From the NCBI GenBank assembly GCA_016776605.1, contig JADHTB010000007.1, positions 1-64,000 on the forward strand: 64,000 nucleotides of DNA, in the 5' to 3' direction. The notes under the pieces were generated by a model, which saw nothing but the letters and a program-made list of their open reading frames with translations, was not told the origin of the DNA and did no database searches. Each line of letters opens with the position of its first letter. The first letter of the stretch is position 1. This stretch comes from Alphaproteobacteria bacterium. Its GTDB lineage: Bacteria > Pseudomonadota > Alphaproteobacteria > GCA-2731375. Shown piece by piece: positions 35,098 to 45,635 of the stretch. Both the position numbers and the translations under genes were made by a program.

Positions 35098-35667
35098 ATG
35101 GCATATAACCTGGAGCATTTGCAGGTCCAACTGGTCGAGGACAATCGCAACATGCGGGTCCTGGTAAAGGCAATGCTTAACGCGCTTGGCATGGAAAACG
35201 TGCGCGACTATAGCAATGGCCAAGAGGCGAAAGAGGCGATCCAGGAATTTACCCCCGATTTAGTTATCACGGACTGGATGATGACGCCGGTGGACGGCCT
35301 GGAATATACCAAATTCATCCGTGGCGATATTGACAGCCCGGATATCTTCACGCCGATAATTCTGATGACCGGGCATACGGAAAAATGGCGCATCATCGCG
35401 GCGCGGGATGCCGGCGTGACCGAATTGCTAGCCAAGCCCATAACGGCGAAAACCCTGTACGACCGTATTTTGGCGGTGATCGAGAAACCGCGGCCCTATG
35501 TACGGACAAAATCATTTTTTGGCCCCTGCCGCCGGCGGCTCAACTGGCGCGAATATATAGGACCTGAACGGCGCTACCAGCCGGACGTACTGGCCCCGCT
35601 GCTGGATTTTGATGCGGAAGCCGAAAAAGATGCGCAGGACATCGACCAGCTATTGGCGTCGCTTTAA
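35098..35667 (+). CDS. Single-domain response regulator (CheY-like receiver)
   Basis: A 189-residue receiver protein: acidic pair Glu14-Asp15 in QLVEDNRNM, phosphoacceptor Asp59 in LVITDWMM, Thr91 in ILMTGHT and Lys113 in LLAKPI. There is no DNA-binding or enzymatic output domain. The C-terminal tail has RPYVRTKSFFGPCRRRLNW and GPERR, a tail type seen in alphaproteobacterial stand-alone receivers, then an acidic end. An Hpt-like gene follows 52 bases later, so the two probably form part of one phosphorelay. The start MAYNLEHLQVQ is set by domain alignment. Confidence 0.9.
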   Translation: MAYNLEHLQVQLVEDNRNMRVLVKAMLNALGMENVRDYSNGQEAKEAIQEFTPDLVITDWMMTPVDGLEYTKFIRGDIDSPDIFTPIILMTGHTEKWRIIAARDAGVTELLAKPITAKTLYDRILAVIEKPRPYVRTKSFFGPCRRRLNWREYIGPERRYQPDVLAPLLDFDAEAEKDAQDIDQLLASL

Positions 35668-35719
35668 CAACCAAATATAGAGCAAATCCTAAAACCGCAA
35701 AGTAATAGGAGAACGTGGT

Positions 35720-36229
35720 ATGCCGAGAGCGCAACCGACACCGAATACCGCACCACGGGGCGAAGCCGGCGACTATGAAGAGATTGATGTTCCCAATACG
35801 TTGCTGGAGAAAGTTGGACCCGGCGTTGGCGCCAGTGCTATCGCCCTAAAACGGGCCGAACGCGTCGTAGAACGTATGAAGGAAGCCTACGAAGAGCGCA
35901 TGGGTCTGGAAATTGACGAATTGCTGTTGTCCTATGAAGAGATGCAGGCCGCGGGCACCTATGATCTGGATTTATTGCACGACCGGGCGCACGAAATCAG
36001 GGGCGAAGCGGGAACTTTTGGCTACGATCTGGTATCTGATATCGGCAAGTTATTTTGTGAATTGCTGTCGCCGATGGGCGAGGTTGGAACGAACGAGAAT
36101 CTGGCCATTGGTGCCCATCTAAATGCCATGCAGACCGTGGTGTCGCAGAAAGTCAAAGGCGCCGGACCGGAAGTGGCCAAGCAGATCGTCGCAGGCTTGA
36201 ACGCCATCGTCGAAAAATCCCGCGCCTAG
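35720..36229 (+). CDS. Hpt-like phosphotransfer protein
   Basis: A 169-residue, largely helical protein. The segment LLHDRAHEIRGEAGTFGYDLVSDIGKLFCELL matches the Hpt four-helix-bundle pattern, with the phosphorylatable His expected at residue 91 in HEIRGEAGTFG. An N-terminal region (residues 1-40) is probably disordered. It follows the receiver gene and very likely exchanges phosphate with it. AATAGGAG lies before the start. The TAG stop is the end of a composite palindromic repeat. I assign Hpt by motif only; an upstream kinase is not in the window. Confidence 0.75.
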   Translation: MPRAQPTPNTAPRGEAGDYEEIDVPNTLLEKVGPGVGASAIALKRAERVVERMKEAYEERMGLEIDELLLSYEEMQAAGTYDLDLLHDRAHEIRGEAGTFGYDLVSDIGKLFCELLSPMGEVGTNENLAIGAHLNAMQTVVSQKVKGAGPEVAKQIVAGLNAIVEKSRA

Positions 36230-36318
36230 AGCGCATTCGAAGAAAATGCGCTCGGACTCTTAAAAATAGAGCAATTGAGCCAATCGCTTAAAACTCATTA
36301 GCGACTCTAATCAGTCGC
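36226..36318 (-). repeat. Composite palindromic repeat, truncated copy
   Basis: Begins CTAGAGCGCATT and forms hairpin B (GAGCGCATT/AATGCGCTC), then the linker, then hairpin A starting AGAGCAATTGAGCCAATCGC and decaying after TCTAATCAGTCGCG. Orientation is inverted (B before A). The TAG at 36227-36229 is the stop codon of the Hpt-like gene. Confidence 0.7.
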
Positions 36319-36325
36319 GTCCCGT

Positions 36326-36377
36326 GGCGCGGAACCCCGGCGCGGAACCCTAGCGCGGAACCCTAGCGCGGAACCCT
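36326..36377. repeat. Four 13-bp tandem repeats
   Basis: Four head-to-tail units of the form RGCGCGGAACCCY occupy exactly 52 bases: 36326-36338, 36339-36351, 36352-36364 and 36365-36377. The last two are identical. They lie between the truncated palindromic repeat and the ChaC-like gene. Confidence 0.9.
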
Positions 36378-36455
36378 TTCGTCATCGACAGGCACCGCCC
36401 AGGGTTCTATGACTGACCGCATGCGGCGCAACAGCAATCCCGGCGGCAATCTCAG

Positions 36456-37166
36456 ATGACGGACGACAATGGCAAGCGGCGTCAATTCGTCAACGACGGC
36501 CTGCGCCGCGAAGAACTGACGGAAGCGCGGGTGGCCGAGCTGACCCGTGAATATGGTGACACCGGCATCATGCGCATCCATACGGAAGCGGAACGCGACG
36601 CCGATCGCCACACCACGCTGGCGGCCCATCCGAAAAACCAGGACCTTTGGATTTTCGGCTACGGCTCGTTAATGTGGAACCCGGCCTTTCATCACAGCGA
36701 GACCCGATCAGCCCGCATTTTTGGCTATCACCGCCGCTTTTGCCTGTGGACCCCTTTGGGCCGGGGCACACCGGAGCGGCCGGGTCTGACCTTGGGGCTG
36801 CAGCGGGGCGGTTCGTGCCACGGCCTGGTTCTGCGCATCCCCTGGCAGCAGATAGATGCGGAAACCCGGATCGTCTGGCGCCGCGAAATGCTCGCCGGCG
36901 GCTATCGCCCGACTTGGGTGCGGGCCCGCTGTAACGGGCAGGTAGTGCGCGCCATTACCTTTGTGTGTAATCCAGAGCATCACCGGTTTGGCGGCAAAGT
37001 GCCCCTGGCGGACGCCGTCCACACCATCGCCACCGCCGAAGGCCGCCTGGGCCGTTGCCGGGATTACCTGCATAATTTGGTGCTGCACCTTGACGATCTG
37101 GGCCTCGCCGATGGCCAGATGCACCGCCTGTATAAGCTGGTCGAGAGCCATTCAGGTCAAGTTTAA
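36456..37166 (+). CDS. ChaC-like gamma-glutamylcyclotransferase
   Basis: A 236-residue ChaC-family enzyme. The diagnostic substrate loop is LWIFGYGSLMWNP near residue 68, followed by ARIFGYHRRFCLWTPLGRGTPERPGL and CHGLVLRIP, then a C-terminal region rich in DYLHNLVLHLDDLG. The family cleaves the gamma-glutamyl bond of glutathione to give 5-oxoproline and Cys-Gly. About 60 extra residues precede the domain. Its stop overlaps the stop of the convergent PNPOx-like gene (TTAA shared). A GGCGG lies upstream of the start but is a weak ribosome site. Confidence 0.9.
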   Translation: MTDDNGKRRQFVNDGLRREELTEARVAELTREYGDTGIMRIHTEAERDADRHTTLAAHPKNQDLWIFGYGSLMWNPAFHHSETRSARIFGYHRRFCLWTPLGRGTPERPGLTLGLQRGGSCHGLVLRIPWQQIDAETRIVWRREMLAGGYRPTWVRARCNGQVVRAITFVCNPEHHRFGGKVPLADAVHTIATAEGRLGRCRDYLHNLVLHLDDLGLADGQMHRLYKLVESHSGQV

Positions 37167-37771
37167 GCGGATCTCAGGGCCGCCAGCTCCGCCTCCAATT
37201 CGGCAATACGCGCCTGCAAGGGAGCGACCTGATCGACAATCTGATCATCCGTATAGCGCTGCGTGATATGCTTGGGACAATTTGTGTCCCAAGCCTCGAC
37301 CGTGATGACGATGGCCGCCTCCACCGTGGCCTGATATTCGGGATCGGCTAATTGTTGCAGCAAATCCCCATCATCCAGCACGACCCGCGCCCGGCCCCAG
37401 ATCTTGATCCGCCGGCGGTTCGCATAATCGATCAGGAACAAAGCCACCCGGTCATTTTCCGACAAATTGCCGACCGAGATATATTGCCGGTTACCGGTAA
37501 AATCGGCGAATGCCAGGGTATGTTCATCCTGCACCCGCAGGAACCCCTTGGGTCCGCCGCGATGCTGCATGCTAGGTTGGCCCATCGCACTGGCGGTGGC
37601 CATATAGAAGGAATCCCGTTCGGCAATGAAGGCCACCAGATCCGCGCTGATCGCCGTGCGCCAGCCGCCCTTTTCCTCCATCCGGGCATAGCCCTCGCGG
37701 GAGCCTTTTTGCGCCTGGATCGCCTTGACCGCCGGGCTGAACGCAATGTCTGAACTATAGCTGGTGGTCAT
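37163..37771 (-). CDS. Pyridoxamine 5'-phosphate oxidase-like flavoprotein
   Basis: A 202-residue FMN-binding split-barrel protein: DSFYMATASAMGQPSMQHRGGPKGFLRV, then LAFADFTGNRQYISVGNLSENDRVALFLIDYANRRRIKIWGRA, the PNPOx-like core. A short coiled tail (APLQARIAELEAELAALRS) ends it, possibly for oligomerisation. The family includes flavin/F420-dependent reductases and haem-utilisation proteins, so the reaction is open. GGGAGG defines the start. It lies downstream of an AMP-forming ligase gene on the same strand and is convergent with the ChaC gene. Confidence 0.87.
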   Translation of the reverse strand: MTTSYSSDIAFSPAVKAIQAQKGSREGYARMEEKGGWRTAISADLVAFIAERDSFYMATASAMGQPSMQHRGGPKGFLRVQDEHTLAFADFTGNRQYISVGNLSENDRVALFLIDYANRRRIKIWGRARVVLDDGDLLQQLADPEYQATVEAAIVITVEAWDTNCPKHITQRYTDDQIVDQVAPLQARIAELEAELAALRSA

Positions 37772-37797
37772 GCAAGACCTCCCAATTGAGCGTTTTG

Positions 37798-39399
37798 TTA
37801 AGCAGCCCCCGCCGCAACCCGGTCTTGGGCCATGCGGCGCAATTCGGCGCGCTGGATCTTGGTGCCATTGGCGCTTTGCGTGGTCGGGTACTCATTGACG
37901 GCAAAAATCCGCACCGGAGCCTTGAAGCGGGCCAGACCGTCCAGGCAGTGTTGACGCAGCGCCGCCTCGTCAAATTCCGCAGCGGGATTGACAATGACAA
38001 AGCCCACGGCCCGGACCTTGCCGTCCGCGGTCTTGATGCCGACCACCTGGCAATCCGCCACGCTGTCGTGGCCGATGATATGATGCTCGATCTCCGCCGG
38101 ACTGACTAGAAATCCACCCAGGCGCAGAACATCGCCCATGCGCTGGAGGTAGAGGAAACGACCGTCACCGGTCAATTGGCCCAGGTCCCCGGTGCGCAGA
38201 AAGCCATCGTCGGTCATTTCCGCCGCCGTTGCTTCCGGGTTCAGGTAATATTCCTTCATCAACGAAGGGCCCTTCATCTCCAATTCCCCCGCCTCGCCGG
38301 GGCCCAGCAATGCACCACTATCAGGATCACGCACCCGCACCTCGGAGAGGTCGGAAATGGGTCTGCCGCCGCCGACGATCCGTTCCGCCAGGGGCAGTTC
38401 AAGCGGCTGCAGAGAGTACAGGGCCTGGACCTCGCTCATACCGTACAGGCCAACCATGCATATGCCCCGCGCCTCGGCCCGTGCGGCCAGCTCGGCGTAA
38501 TTCGTGGCAAACGCGGCGCTGCCGACGAACCGCACATTCGGCAGCGGTCGGTCCAGCGGGCTGGCATCCAGGATCGACTGGATCATATCGTCCGTGGCGT
38601 TGAAATTGACCACGTTATGGCGGGCCGCCAGCGCTACGGTTTCCAGCGGATCGAAAGAGGCGGTCAGTACCGTTGGCTGGCCCGAGGCCAGACCCGCCAT
38701 GATCTGGGTAAAACCAAAGACACCGCACAGCGGCATCATCTGCAACAATGCGCCGTTTGACGTGCTGTAGCCGAAGCCATCCGCGACCAGTCGGGCATGC
38801 CGGGAAATACTACCCTGTGAATGCAGGACAAATTTCGGCGCCTTGGTGGTGCCCGAGGTGGTGAAGATGTTACAGCCCAACTCCGGGCTGGCATGATCCT
38901 CGGTGTATGGAGCGCATTGGATTAGATCGTTGTAATCCAGACGCCGACAATGGGCGACGGCGGCCGGTATAGCCGCAACCGTCTGCCCCTCGTCATACAA
39001 AATTATAGTCTTCAGCCCGGCCAGGGCTTGGCCGTCGGCCTCTGCCAGCAGGCCGAGGAAGTCGATCTCGCGGAAGCCGGGCCACATCACCATGACCTCC
39101 GCCCCGACGCGGCCGATGATGTCCGCGACCTCCGCCGAACGAAAGCGGGTATTGACCGCGACGGCGATGGCGCCCAGGCGGCAACAACCCAGGCACAGGG
39201 CTATATAGGCTGGGCAATTGGGCAGCCACAGGGCGACCCGGTCGCCCACGCCAACGCCAAGATCCGCCAACAGGGTAGCGGCCCGTCGGCCCATATCATC
39301 GACTTCGGCAAATTTTATTGGTTCGTCATGATAGATGATCGCGGTATCGGCACCATGGGCGGCAACCATGTCATCCATCAGCGCGGTGACGGTATCCAT
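37798..39399 (-). CDS. AMP-binding acyl-CoA synthetase-like enzyme
   Basis: A 533-residue adenylate-forming enzyme. The P-loop-like A3 motif is FTTSGTTKAPKFVLHS near residue 175, A5 reads YGMSEVQALY, A7 is TGDLGQLTGDGRFLY, and the C-terminal catalytic Lys is in TQSANGTKIQRAEL. It activates a carboxylic acid with ATP and probably passes it to CoA; the acid is unknown. The start is ATG 39399 with GGAG upstream (TTG 39405 is two codons earlier). A PNPOx-like gene follows 26 bases downstream on the same strand. Confidence 0.9.
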   Translation of the reverse strand: MDTVTALMDDMVAAHGADTAIIYHDEPIKFAEVDDMGRRAATLLADLGVGVGDRVALWLPNCPAYIALCLGCCRLGAIAVAVNTRFRSAEVADIIGRVGAEVMVMWPGFREIDFLGLLAEADGQALAGLKTIILYDEGQTVAAIPAAVAHCRRLDYNDLIQCAPYTEDHASPELGCNIFTTSGTTKAPKFVLHSQGSISRHARLVADGFGYSTSNGALLQMMPLCGVFGFTQIMAGLASGQPTVLTASFDPLETVALAARHNVVNFNATDDMIQSILDASPLDRPLPNVRFVGSAAFATNYAELAARAEARGICMVGLYGMSEVQALYSLQPLELPLAERIVGGGRPISDLSEVRVRDPDSGALLGPGEAGELEMKGPSLMKEYYLNPEATAAEMTDDGFLRTGDLGQLTGDGRFLYLQRMGDVLRLGGFLVSPAEIEHHIIGHDSVADCQVVGIKTADGKVRAVGFVIVNPAAEFDEAALRQHCLDGLARFKAPVRIFAVNEYPTTQSANGTKIQRAELRRMAQDRVAAGAA

Positions 39400-39460
39400 A
39401 CGCAAAGCTACTCCCGGTCAGGGTTATATATAATCTAAATGTACCCTAACTCATTAAAGA

Positions 39461-39522
39461 AGAGCAATTGAACCAATCACTTAAGTCGCGTTCGCCACGC
39501 CAATTAATTGAAAACCGCCCTA
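39461..39522. repeat. Palindromic repeat, hairpin A only
   Basis: AGAGCAATTGAACCAATCAC, then the centre GTCGCG-TTCGC, then CCAATTAATTGAAAACCGCCCTA, an imperfect palindrome equal to hairpin A of the composite repeat without hairpin B. The last three bases (CTA, 39520-39522) are the TAG stop of the DUF6166 gene on the minus strand. Confidence 0.65.
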
Positions 39523-39864
39523 AATTTCACCCTTGACCTTACGCATCAGGGTTTTCAGGTCCATCGGGACAATTGTTGTCTGTGCGATGCGTTGGTCAAT
39601 GTCCTCGCCGGTCAGCTGCCAGATATCAGTCTCGATTTCAGCGACAACAGATTGCACAAAATCCCGATAGTTGCCCAACGCCGTCTGCGGCCCCGCATGT
39701 TCGGCCAGGATCGCCAGGGCCAACTGGCTCGGGCCGCTGCCCTGATAGCCCCACTCAAAGCCAGCAGCCTTAAAATCACGCAAATCCAAACGCGGGTCCA
39801 GCGGTTGCCCGTCAACGGTAACCGTGACCCGTTCGCCCTCGCGCCTGCCGGAATAGATTTTCAT
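39520..39864 (-). CDS. DUF6166 domain protein
   Basis: About 114 residues: MKIYSGRREGERVTVTVDGQ, then LDPRLDLRDFKAAGFEWGYQGSGPSQLALAIL and VVAEIETDIWQLTGEDI, matching the DUF6166 pattern. No function is known to me. The start could also be ATG 39876, four codons earlier. No partner is obvious; the upstream gene on the same strand is PhzF-like, 61 bases away. The stop lies in a palindromic repeat, like several other genes in this window. Confidence 0.8.
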   Translation of the reverse strand: MKIYSGRREGERVTVTVDGQPLDPRLDLRDFKAAGFEWGYQGSGPSQLALAILAEHAGPQTALGNYRDFVQSVVAEIETDIWQLTGEDIDQRIAQTTIVPMDLKTLMRKVKGEI

Positions 39865-39925
39865 GGGCCCGATCATAGCGTATCCCCGCCCTGAACACAT
39901 TCATTCAAAATGCATTCAGATTGCG

Positions 39926-40720
39926 CTAGGCCGGCACTTCGATCTCGCCCGCCATATAGAAGGCGCAGCTGCCGGTCAGGATCACCCTGTCACCTTGCAG
40001 ACGGCAGCCCACATCGCCGCCACGGGCGGATATCTGCCGCGCGGCAAGTTCCGTTTTACCCAGCCGTTCGGCCCAATAGGGCGCCAGGGTGCAATGGGCG
40101 GAGCCCGTCACCGGGTCTTCATCGACCCCCGACATCGGTGCAAAAAAGCGCGAGACAAAATCGCTGGTTTGCCCCGGCGCGGTGGCGATCACATTGGCCC
40201 CCATGGCGGCGAATTTCGGCGTCAAGGCCGCGACCTGCGCCTCGGTCTCGAACACCATCAGCCAATAGGGCGCATTATGCACTTTGCGAATGGGATAACT
40301 TTCCAGCGGCGCCGTCTCCAGGGCGGCAATCAGCGCCGGGGGCGGCGGCGTGGGGGCCCCGGCGGCCAGGCTGGGGAAGTCCATTGCCAACTTATCGCCC
40401 AGGCGCCGCACCCCCAGCATGCCCGATAGGGTTTCAAACGTGACCCGCGGCAGATCGGGCGACAACCGGTTCAATATCAAATGCGCCGTGGCCAGGGTCG
40501 CGTGGCCGCACAATTCAACTTCCAGCGCCGGGGTGAACCAGCGCAGGTGATAATGATCATTTTGGCCGACGAAGAAGGCTGTTTCGGAAAGGTTGTTTTC
40601 CATGGCAATGGCTTGCAGCACGTCATCCGCCAGCCAGGCATCTAGGGGACAAATGGCGGCGGGGTTGCCACCGAACGGCGCGTCGGTGAAGGCATCAATC
40701 TGGTAAATCGGTATCTGCAT
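39926..40720 (-). CDS. PhzF family isomerase-like protein
   Basis: A 264-residue PhzF/DAPep-like protein with two related halves. The N-terminus is IPIYQIDAFTDAPFGGNPAAICPL, with catalytic-type Glu in NNLSETAFFV near residue 45 and ELCGHATLATAHLIL. The C-terminal half has GVDEDPVTGSAHCTLAPYW. The family includes phenazine and trans-2,3-dihydro-3-hydroxyanthranilate isomerases; most genomic members are of unknown substrate, and no other phenazine gene is present here. GGGAG...AGG precedes the start. Confidence 0.9.
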   Translation of the reverse strand: MQIPIYQIDAFTDAPFGGNPAAICPLDAWLADDVLQAIAMENNLSETAFFVGQNDHYHLRWFTPALEVELCGHATLATAHLILNRLSPDLPRVTFETLSGMLGVRRLGDKLAMDFPSLAAGAPTPPPPALIAALETAPLESYPIRKVHNAPYWLMVFETEAQVAALTPKFAAMGANVIATAPGQTSDFVSRFFAPMSGVDEDPVTGSAHCTLAPYWAERLGKTELAARQISARGGDVGCRLQGDRVILTGSCAFYMAGEIEVPA

Positions 40721-40835
40721 ATCACCTAATCTCCCATGAAAAATGGCGCCTGCCCGCTAAGTACCTTGCGGGACGTTCTGGAACGGGGGCCGGGCCGGCC
40801 ACGGGCGATCATTTAAGCAGCAGCCGGGATCGATA

Positions 40836-41882
40836 TTATTCCACCACGATATGGGCATTTTTGATGCCCTCGCCCAAGATCTGCGACAGGTACCTGTCGG
40901 CGGCCTTCACCGAATGAATTGGGCCCATGCGAACCCGGAACATTTCCTGGCCCTTAATAAACACGTTGGTGATGCTGGACGGGCCGATATAGGCCAGTCG
41001 GGCGCGCAACTTGGCGGCATTCTCGGCCAAGGCAAAGGCGCCGGCCTGGATGAAGATGCTGGCCGGGCCCACGGCCTCCTGTTCGACCACGGCAGCGGCT
41101 GGTTTCGCAGCCACGATGGGGCCGGCATCCGAGATCCGCGCCACCGCGCCATCGCCCGCCGCCGCCCCGTCGGTCTGCGTCACACCAGACGGCGGGGCCA
41201 GGGCCTGCGAGGTTACCTGACCACGGGGCAAAGCAGGCAGGGCCGTCTTTTGCTCTGCCGGGGTGACGGCTTTCTTCGCGATGACAACGGTTTTCGCCTG
41301 ATCGATGATGGTCACCCGCACCTTGGCCGTGCCCGCTTTATCGAACCCCAGCAACTGCGCCGCGCGGCGCGAGACGTCGATAATCCGGCCATTGACGAAG
41401 GGGCCACGATCATTGACCCGCAAGACCAGCGAGCGGCCGTTGCTCAGGTTGGTTACCCGCACCCGCACCGGCATGGGCAAGGTCTTGTGTGCCGCCGTCA
41501 GGTCGTTCATGTCGTAAATTTCGCCGTTCGCCGTGCGCCGTCCATGAAATTTTTTGCCATACCACGAGGCTATGCCCGTTTTGCTGTATTGCGGGTCCTC
41601 GCGGGGATAGTACCAGACGCCTGCTATTTGATAGGGTTTGCCAACTTTGTATTTACCGGCATCGGCGCTTGCCTGCTCCGTCGTGGCGCGGTGCAGCGTC
41701 TTGGCCACGTGCAGCGCCAATTGACTCTCGGCGCAGGCTGTCAGCGAAACGGCTGCAACCAGCCAAGACAAAGCCCGTAATGGCCGTAGTGACAGGAGTG
41801 GCCGCGAGACGATCTCCGGCAAGCCCATCACATGGCGCCGTTTCCAGATCAAAGCCACATATTTGGCATGCAGCACAGTCAT
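40836..41882 (-). CDS. rlpA: RlpA family septal ring lipoprotein with SPOR domain
   Basis: 348 residues. An N-terminal hydrophobic stretch with a lipobox-like SLTAC marks an outer-membrane lipoprotein. The double-psi barrel follows: TGIASWYGKKFHGRRTANGEIYDMNDLTAAHKTLP, then VRVTNLSNGRSLVLRVNDRGPFVNGRIIDVSRRAAQLLGF. A low-complexity Ala/Pro linker and a C-terminal SPOR domain (IFIQAGAFALAENAAKLRARL) bind denuded glycan at division sites. RlpA proteins are lytic transglycosylases in some species. GAGGGG lies before ATG 41882; ATG 41828 gives a more usual signal peptide. It follows the MltB-like gene by 21 bases. Confidence 0.9.
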   Translation of the reverse strand: MTVLHAKYVALIWKRRHVMGLPEIVSRPLLSLRPLRALSWLVAAVSLTACAESQLALHVAKTLHRATTEQASADAGKYKVGKPYQIAGVWYYPREDPQYSKTGIASWYGKKFHGRRTANGEIYDMNDLTAAHKTLPMPVRVRVTNLSNGRSLVLRVNDRGPFVNGRIIDVSRRAAQLLGFDKAGTAKVRVTIIDQAKTVVIAKKAVTPAEQKTALPALPRGQVTSQALAPPSGVTQTDGAAAGDGAVARISDAGPIVAAKPAAAVVEQEAVGPASIFIQAGAFALAENAAKLRARLAYIGPSSITNVFIKGQEMFRVRMGPIHSVKAADRYLSQILGEGIKNAHIVVE

Positions 41883-41903
41883 TGCCCCTCTGACAAGGCC
41901 GAC

Positions 41904-42872
41904 CTAACCGCCGGCGCCAATGCCATCCGACAACAGGCCCACGGCCAGGGCAAAATAGGTTGATCGGTTCCACAGCAACGTCGTGCGGTAGTTGCTGTAT
42001 ACCATGTAAGCGGGCGACATTTTGCCCTTTTCCGGCAACACGATGGACGCGGAAAGCTGCCGCGCCGGAAGATCGCCGCCATCCGCGCGCCGCACGCCCA
42101 TGGCCTGCCACTCACCCGTTTGTTTGCGCACCTTAAGGTCGGCCAGCGCAGGCGCAAAATTAGCCGGCAACTTTACTTCCCGGCCCCAGGTCTGGTCGGC
42201 CCGCCAACCGGACTTGGCCAGATAATTGGCGGCAGAGGCGAAAACATCCGCGCGCGTCGTCCAGATATCGCGCCGGCCGTCGCCGTCATAGTCCACGGCG
42301 TAAGCCAGAAACGAGGACGGCATGAACTGCGATTGCCCCATGGCACCGGCCCAGGATCCGACCATGGCCTTGGCCGTGATGTGCCCCTGATCCAGGATGA
42401 GCAGAGCGTTGTGCAATTCCTTGCGGAAATAGGCGCTGCGGCGGCCATCGAAGGCCAGGGTCACCAGAGCGGGAACAACCGAAAAGCCGCCCGTGACACG
42501 GCCAAAGTCGGTCTCGATCCCCCACAAGGCAACAATAAACCGCGGCTGAACGCCAAGCTTCGTGCCAATTTCCTGCAACAGGGCGCGGTTCTCCGCCAAC
42601 TTTTTACGGCCCTTTTTAATCCGTGAAAGCGGCACCACGCGGTCCCGGTATTGCTTATAGGTCAGGGTGAATTCCGGCTGCCGGCGGTCCAGTTCGACGA
42701 CCCGTGGGATTAACGTAATGCCGTTCAGTGCGCTATCCAGGATCGCGGCCTTGATACCGCGCTCCTGGGCCTCTGCCCGCAACGCCTGCAGCCATACCTG
42801 AAAATCTTGCGCGCCGGCCGGCAATGACCACAGAAACAGCACGGCAACGACGACCAAATAGCGAGCCAACAT
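41904..42872 (-). CDS. Lytic murein transglycosylase, MltB type
   Basis: A 322-residue periplasmic enzyme that cleaves the MurNAc-GlcNAc bond of peptidoglycan to the 1,6-anhydro product. A signal peptide (MLARYLVVVAVLFLWSLPAG, AQD) is followed by VALWGIETDFGRVTGGFSVV, where the Glu of GIETDFG is the expected catalytic acid, and by AGAMGQSQFMPSSFLAYAVDYDGDGRRDIW. This is family 3 (MltB-like). The upstream extension of the frame is not credible. It is probably co-transcribed with rlpA, also a cell-wall protein, and is divergent from the YbhB-like gene. Confidence 0.91.
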   Translation of the reverse strand: MLARYLVVVAVLFLWSLPAGAQDFQVWLQALRAEAQERGIKAAILDSALNGITLIPRVVELDRRQPEFTLTYKQYRDRVVPLSRIKKGRKKLAENRALLQEIGTKLGVQPRFIVALWGIETDFGRVTGGFSVVPALVTLAFDGRRSAYFRKELHNALLILDQGHITAKAMVGSWAGAMGQSQFMPSSFLAYAVDYDGDGRRDIWTTRADVFASAANYLAKSGWRADQTWGREVKLPANFAPALADLKVRKQTGEWQAMGVRRADGGDLPARQLSASIVLPEKGKMSPAYMVYSNYRTTLLWNRSTYFALAVGLLSDGIGAGG

Positions 42873-43174
42873 CAGAACAAAAACCCTTCCACAGGTGAAT
42901 TTATCTGTCTGCTTGTGCCATGGCGGCGCGGCCACGGCAAGCGGCACCACCACATCCATCTGATAGGCTCCCGCAATGACCGCCCCAATGGTCAATGCCG
43001 CGCCACCCATGGTATCGGCGGCAACCAACCGCGCCGCCGCCATTTCGGCCCTGTTATTGTCCAAAATCGCCGTCGCGAAGCGAATCAGCCTGTCGCCGTG
43101 GGCAACAGCGGACTTGCATTCCGACCCGCCAGGGTGAAATCTATGGCAGATCAATTTTTAGAGAGGACCAGGAA

Positions 43175-43678
43175 ATGACACTTATCCTTACCAGCAAGAG
43201 CTTCAAGGATGGCGACTATCTTGATAGCGATCATATTCTGTCCGAGGCATTCGGCTTTGGCTGCGCCGGTGGCAATCAATCGCCGCAGTTTTCCTGGTCG
43301 GGTGCGCCGGAGGGTACGAAAAGTTTTGCCCTGACCTGTTTTGACCCCGACGCCCCCACGGGCAGCGGCTTTTGGCACTGGGTGGCAGTTAATATTCCCG
43401 CCAACATCAGCGAGTTGGCCCAGAGCGCGGGCAGCAGCAATGGCGGCGGCGGCATGCCGGAGGGTTGTTTACAGACCCGCACGGATTTTGGGGCGCCGGG
43501 CTATGGCGGTCCCTGCCCGCCGGAGGGCGACCACCCGCACCGCTATATGTTTACCCTGCATGCGGTCGGCCTGGATGCCCTACCGGTGGAGGCCGACACC
43601 TCGGCCGCCGTGGTCGGCTTCATGCTGCATTTCAATACCATTGAAAAAGCCGCCCTGATGGGCCTGTATAAGCGCTAG
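43175..43678 (+). CDS. YbhB/YbcL family PEBP-like protein
   Basis: A 167-residue phosphatidylethanolamine-binding-protein fold: NQSPQFSWSGAPEGTKSFALTCFDPDAP near residue 33, FWHWVAVNIP, and a ligand pocket formed with YGGPCPPEGDHPHRYMFTLHAVGLD. Bacterial members are of poorly known role; eukaryotic relatives inhibit Raf kinase. No signal peptide is seen. GAGAGGA lies just before the ATG. It is convergent with the dgdA gene 24 bases away and divergent from the MltB-like gene. Confidence 0.93.
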   Translation: MTLILTSKSFKDGDYLDSDHILSEAFGFGCAGGNQSPQFSWSGAPEGTKSFALTCFDPDAPTGSGFWHWVAVNIPANISELAQSAGSSNGGGGMPEGCLQTRTDFGAPGYGGPCPPEGDHPHRYMFTLHAVGLDALPVEADTSAAVVGFMLHFNTIEKAALMGLYKR

Positions 43679-43702
43679 GCTGGCTCCGGTCGCATTCGCC
43701 GG

Positions 43703-45573
<1,871 letters not shown>

Positions 45574-45635
45574 CCCGACTTATACCAGGCTGCGTGCAGA
45601 CGATCTCTGTGGGTCCCTATCATCACAGCTTGGTA

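Noticed and set aside
39901-39930. Sequence around the PhzF stop (ATGCATTCAGATTGCGCTAGG) as an eighth stop-supplying repeat
   Set aside because: It loosely resembles hairpin B but the arms do not pair well enough to support it.
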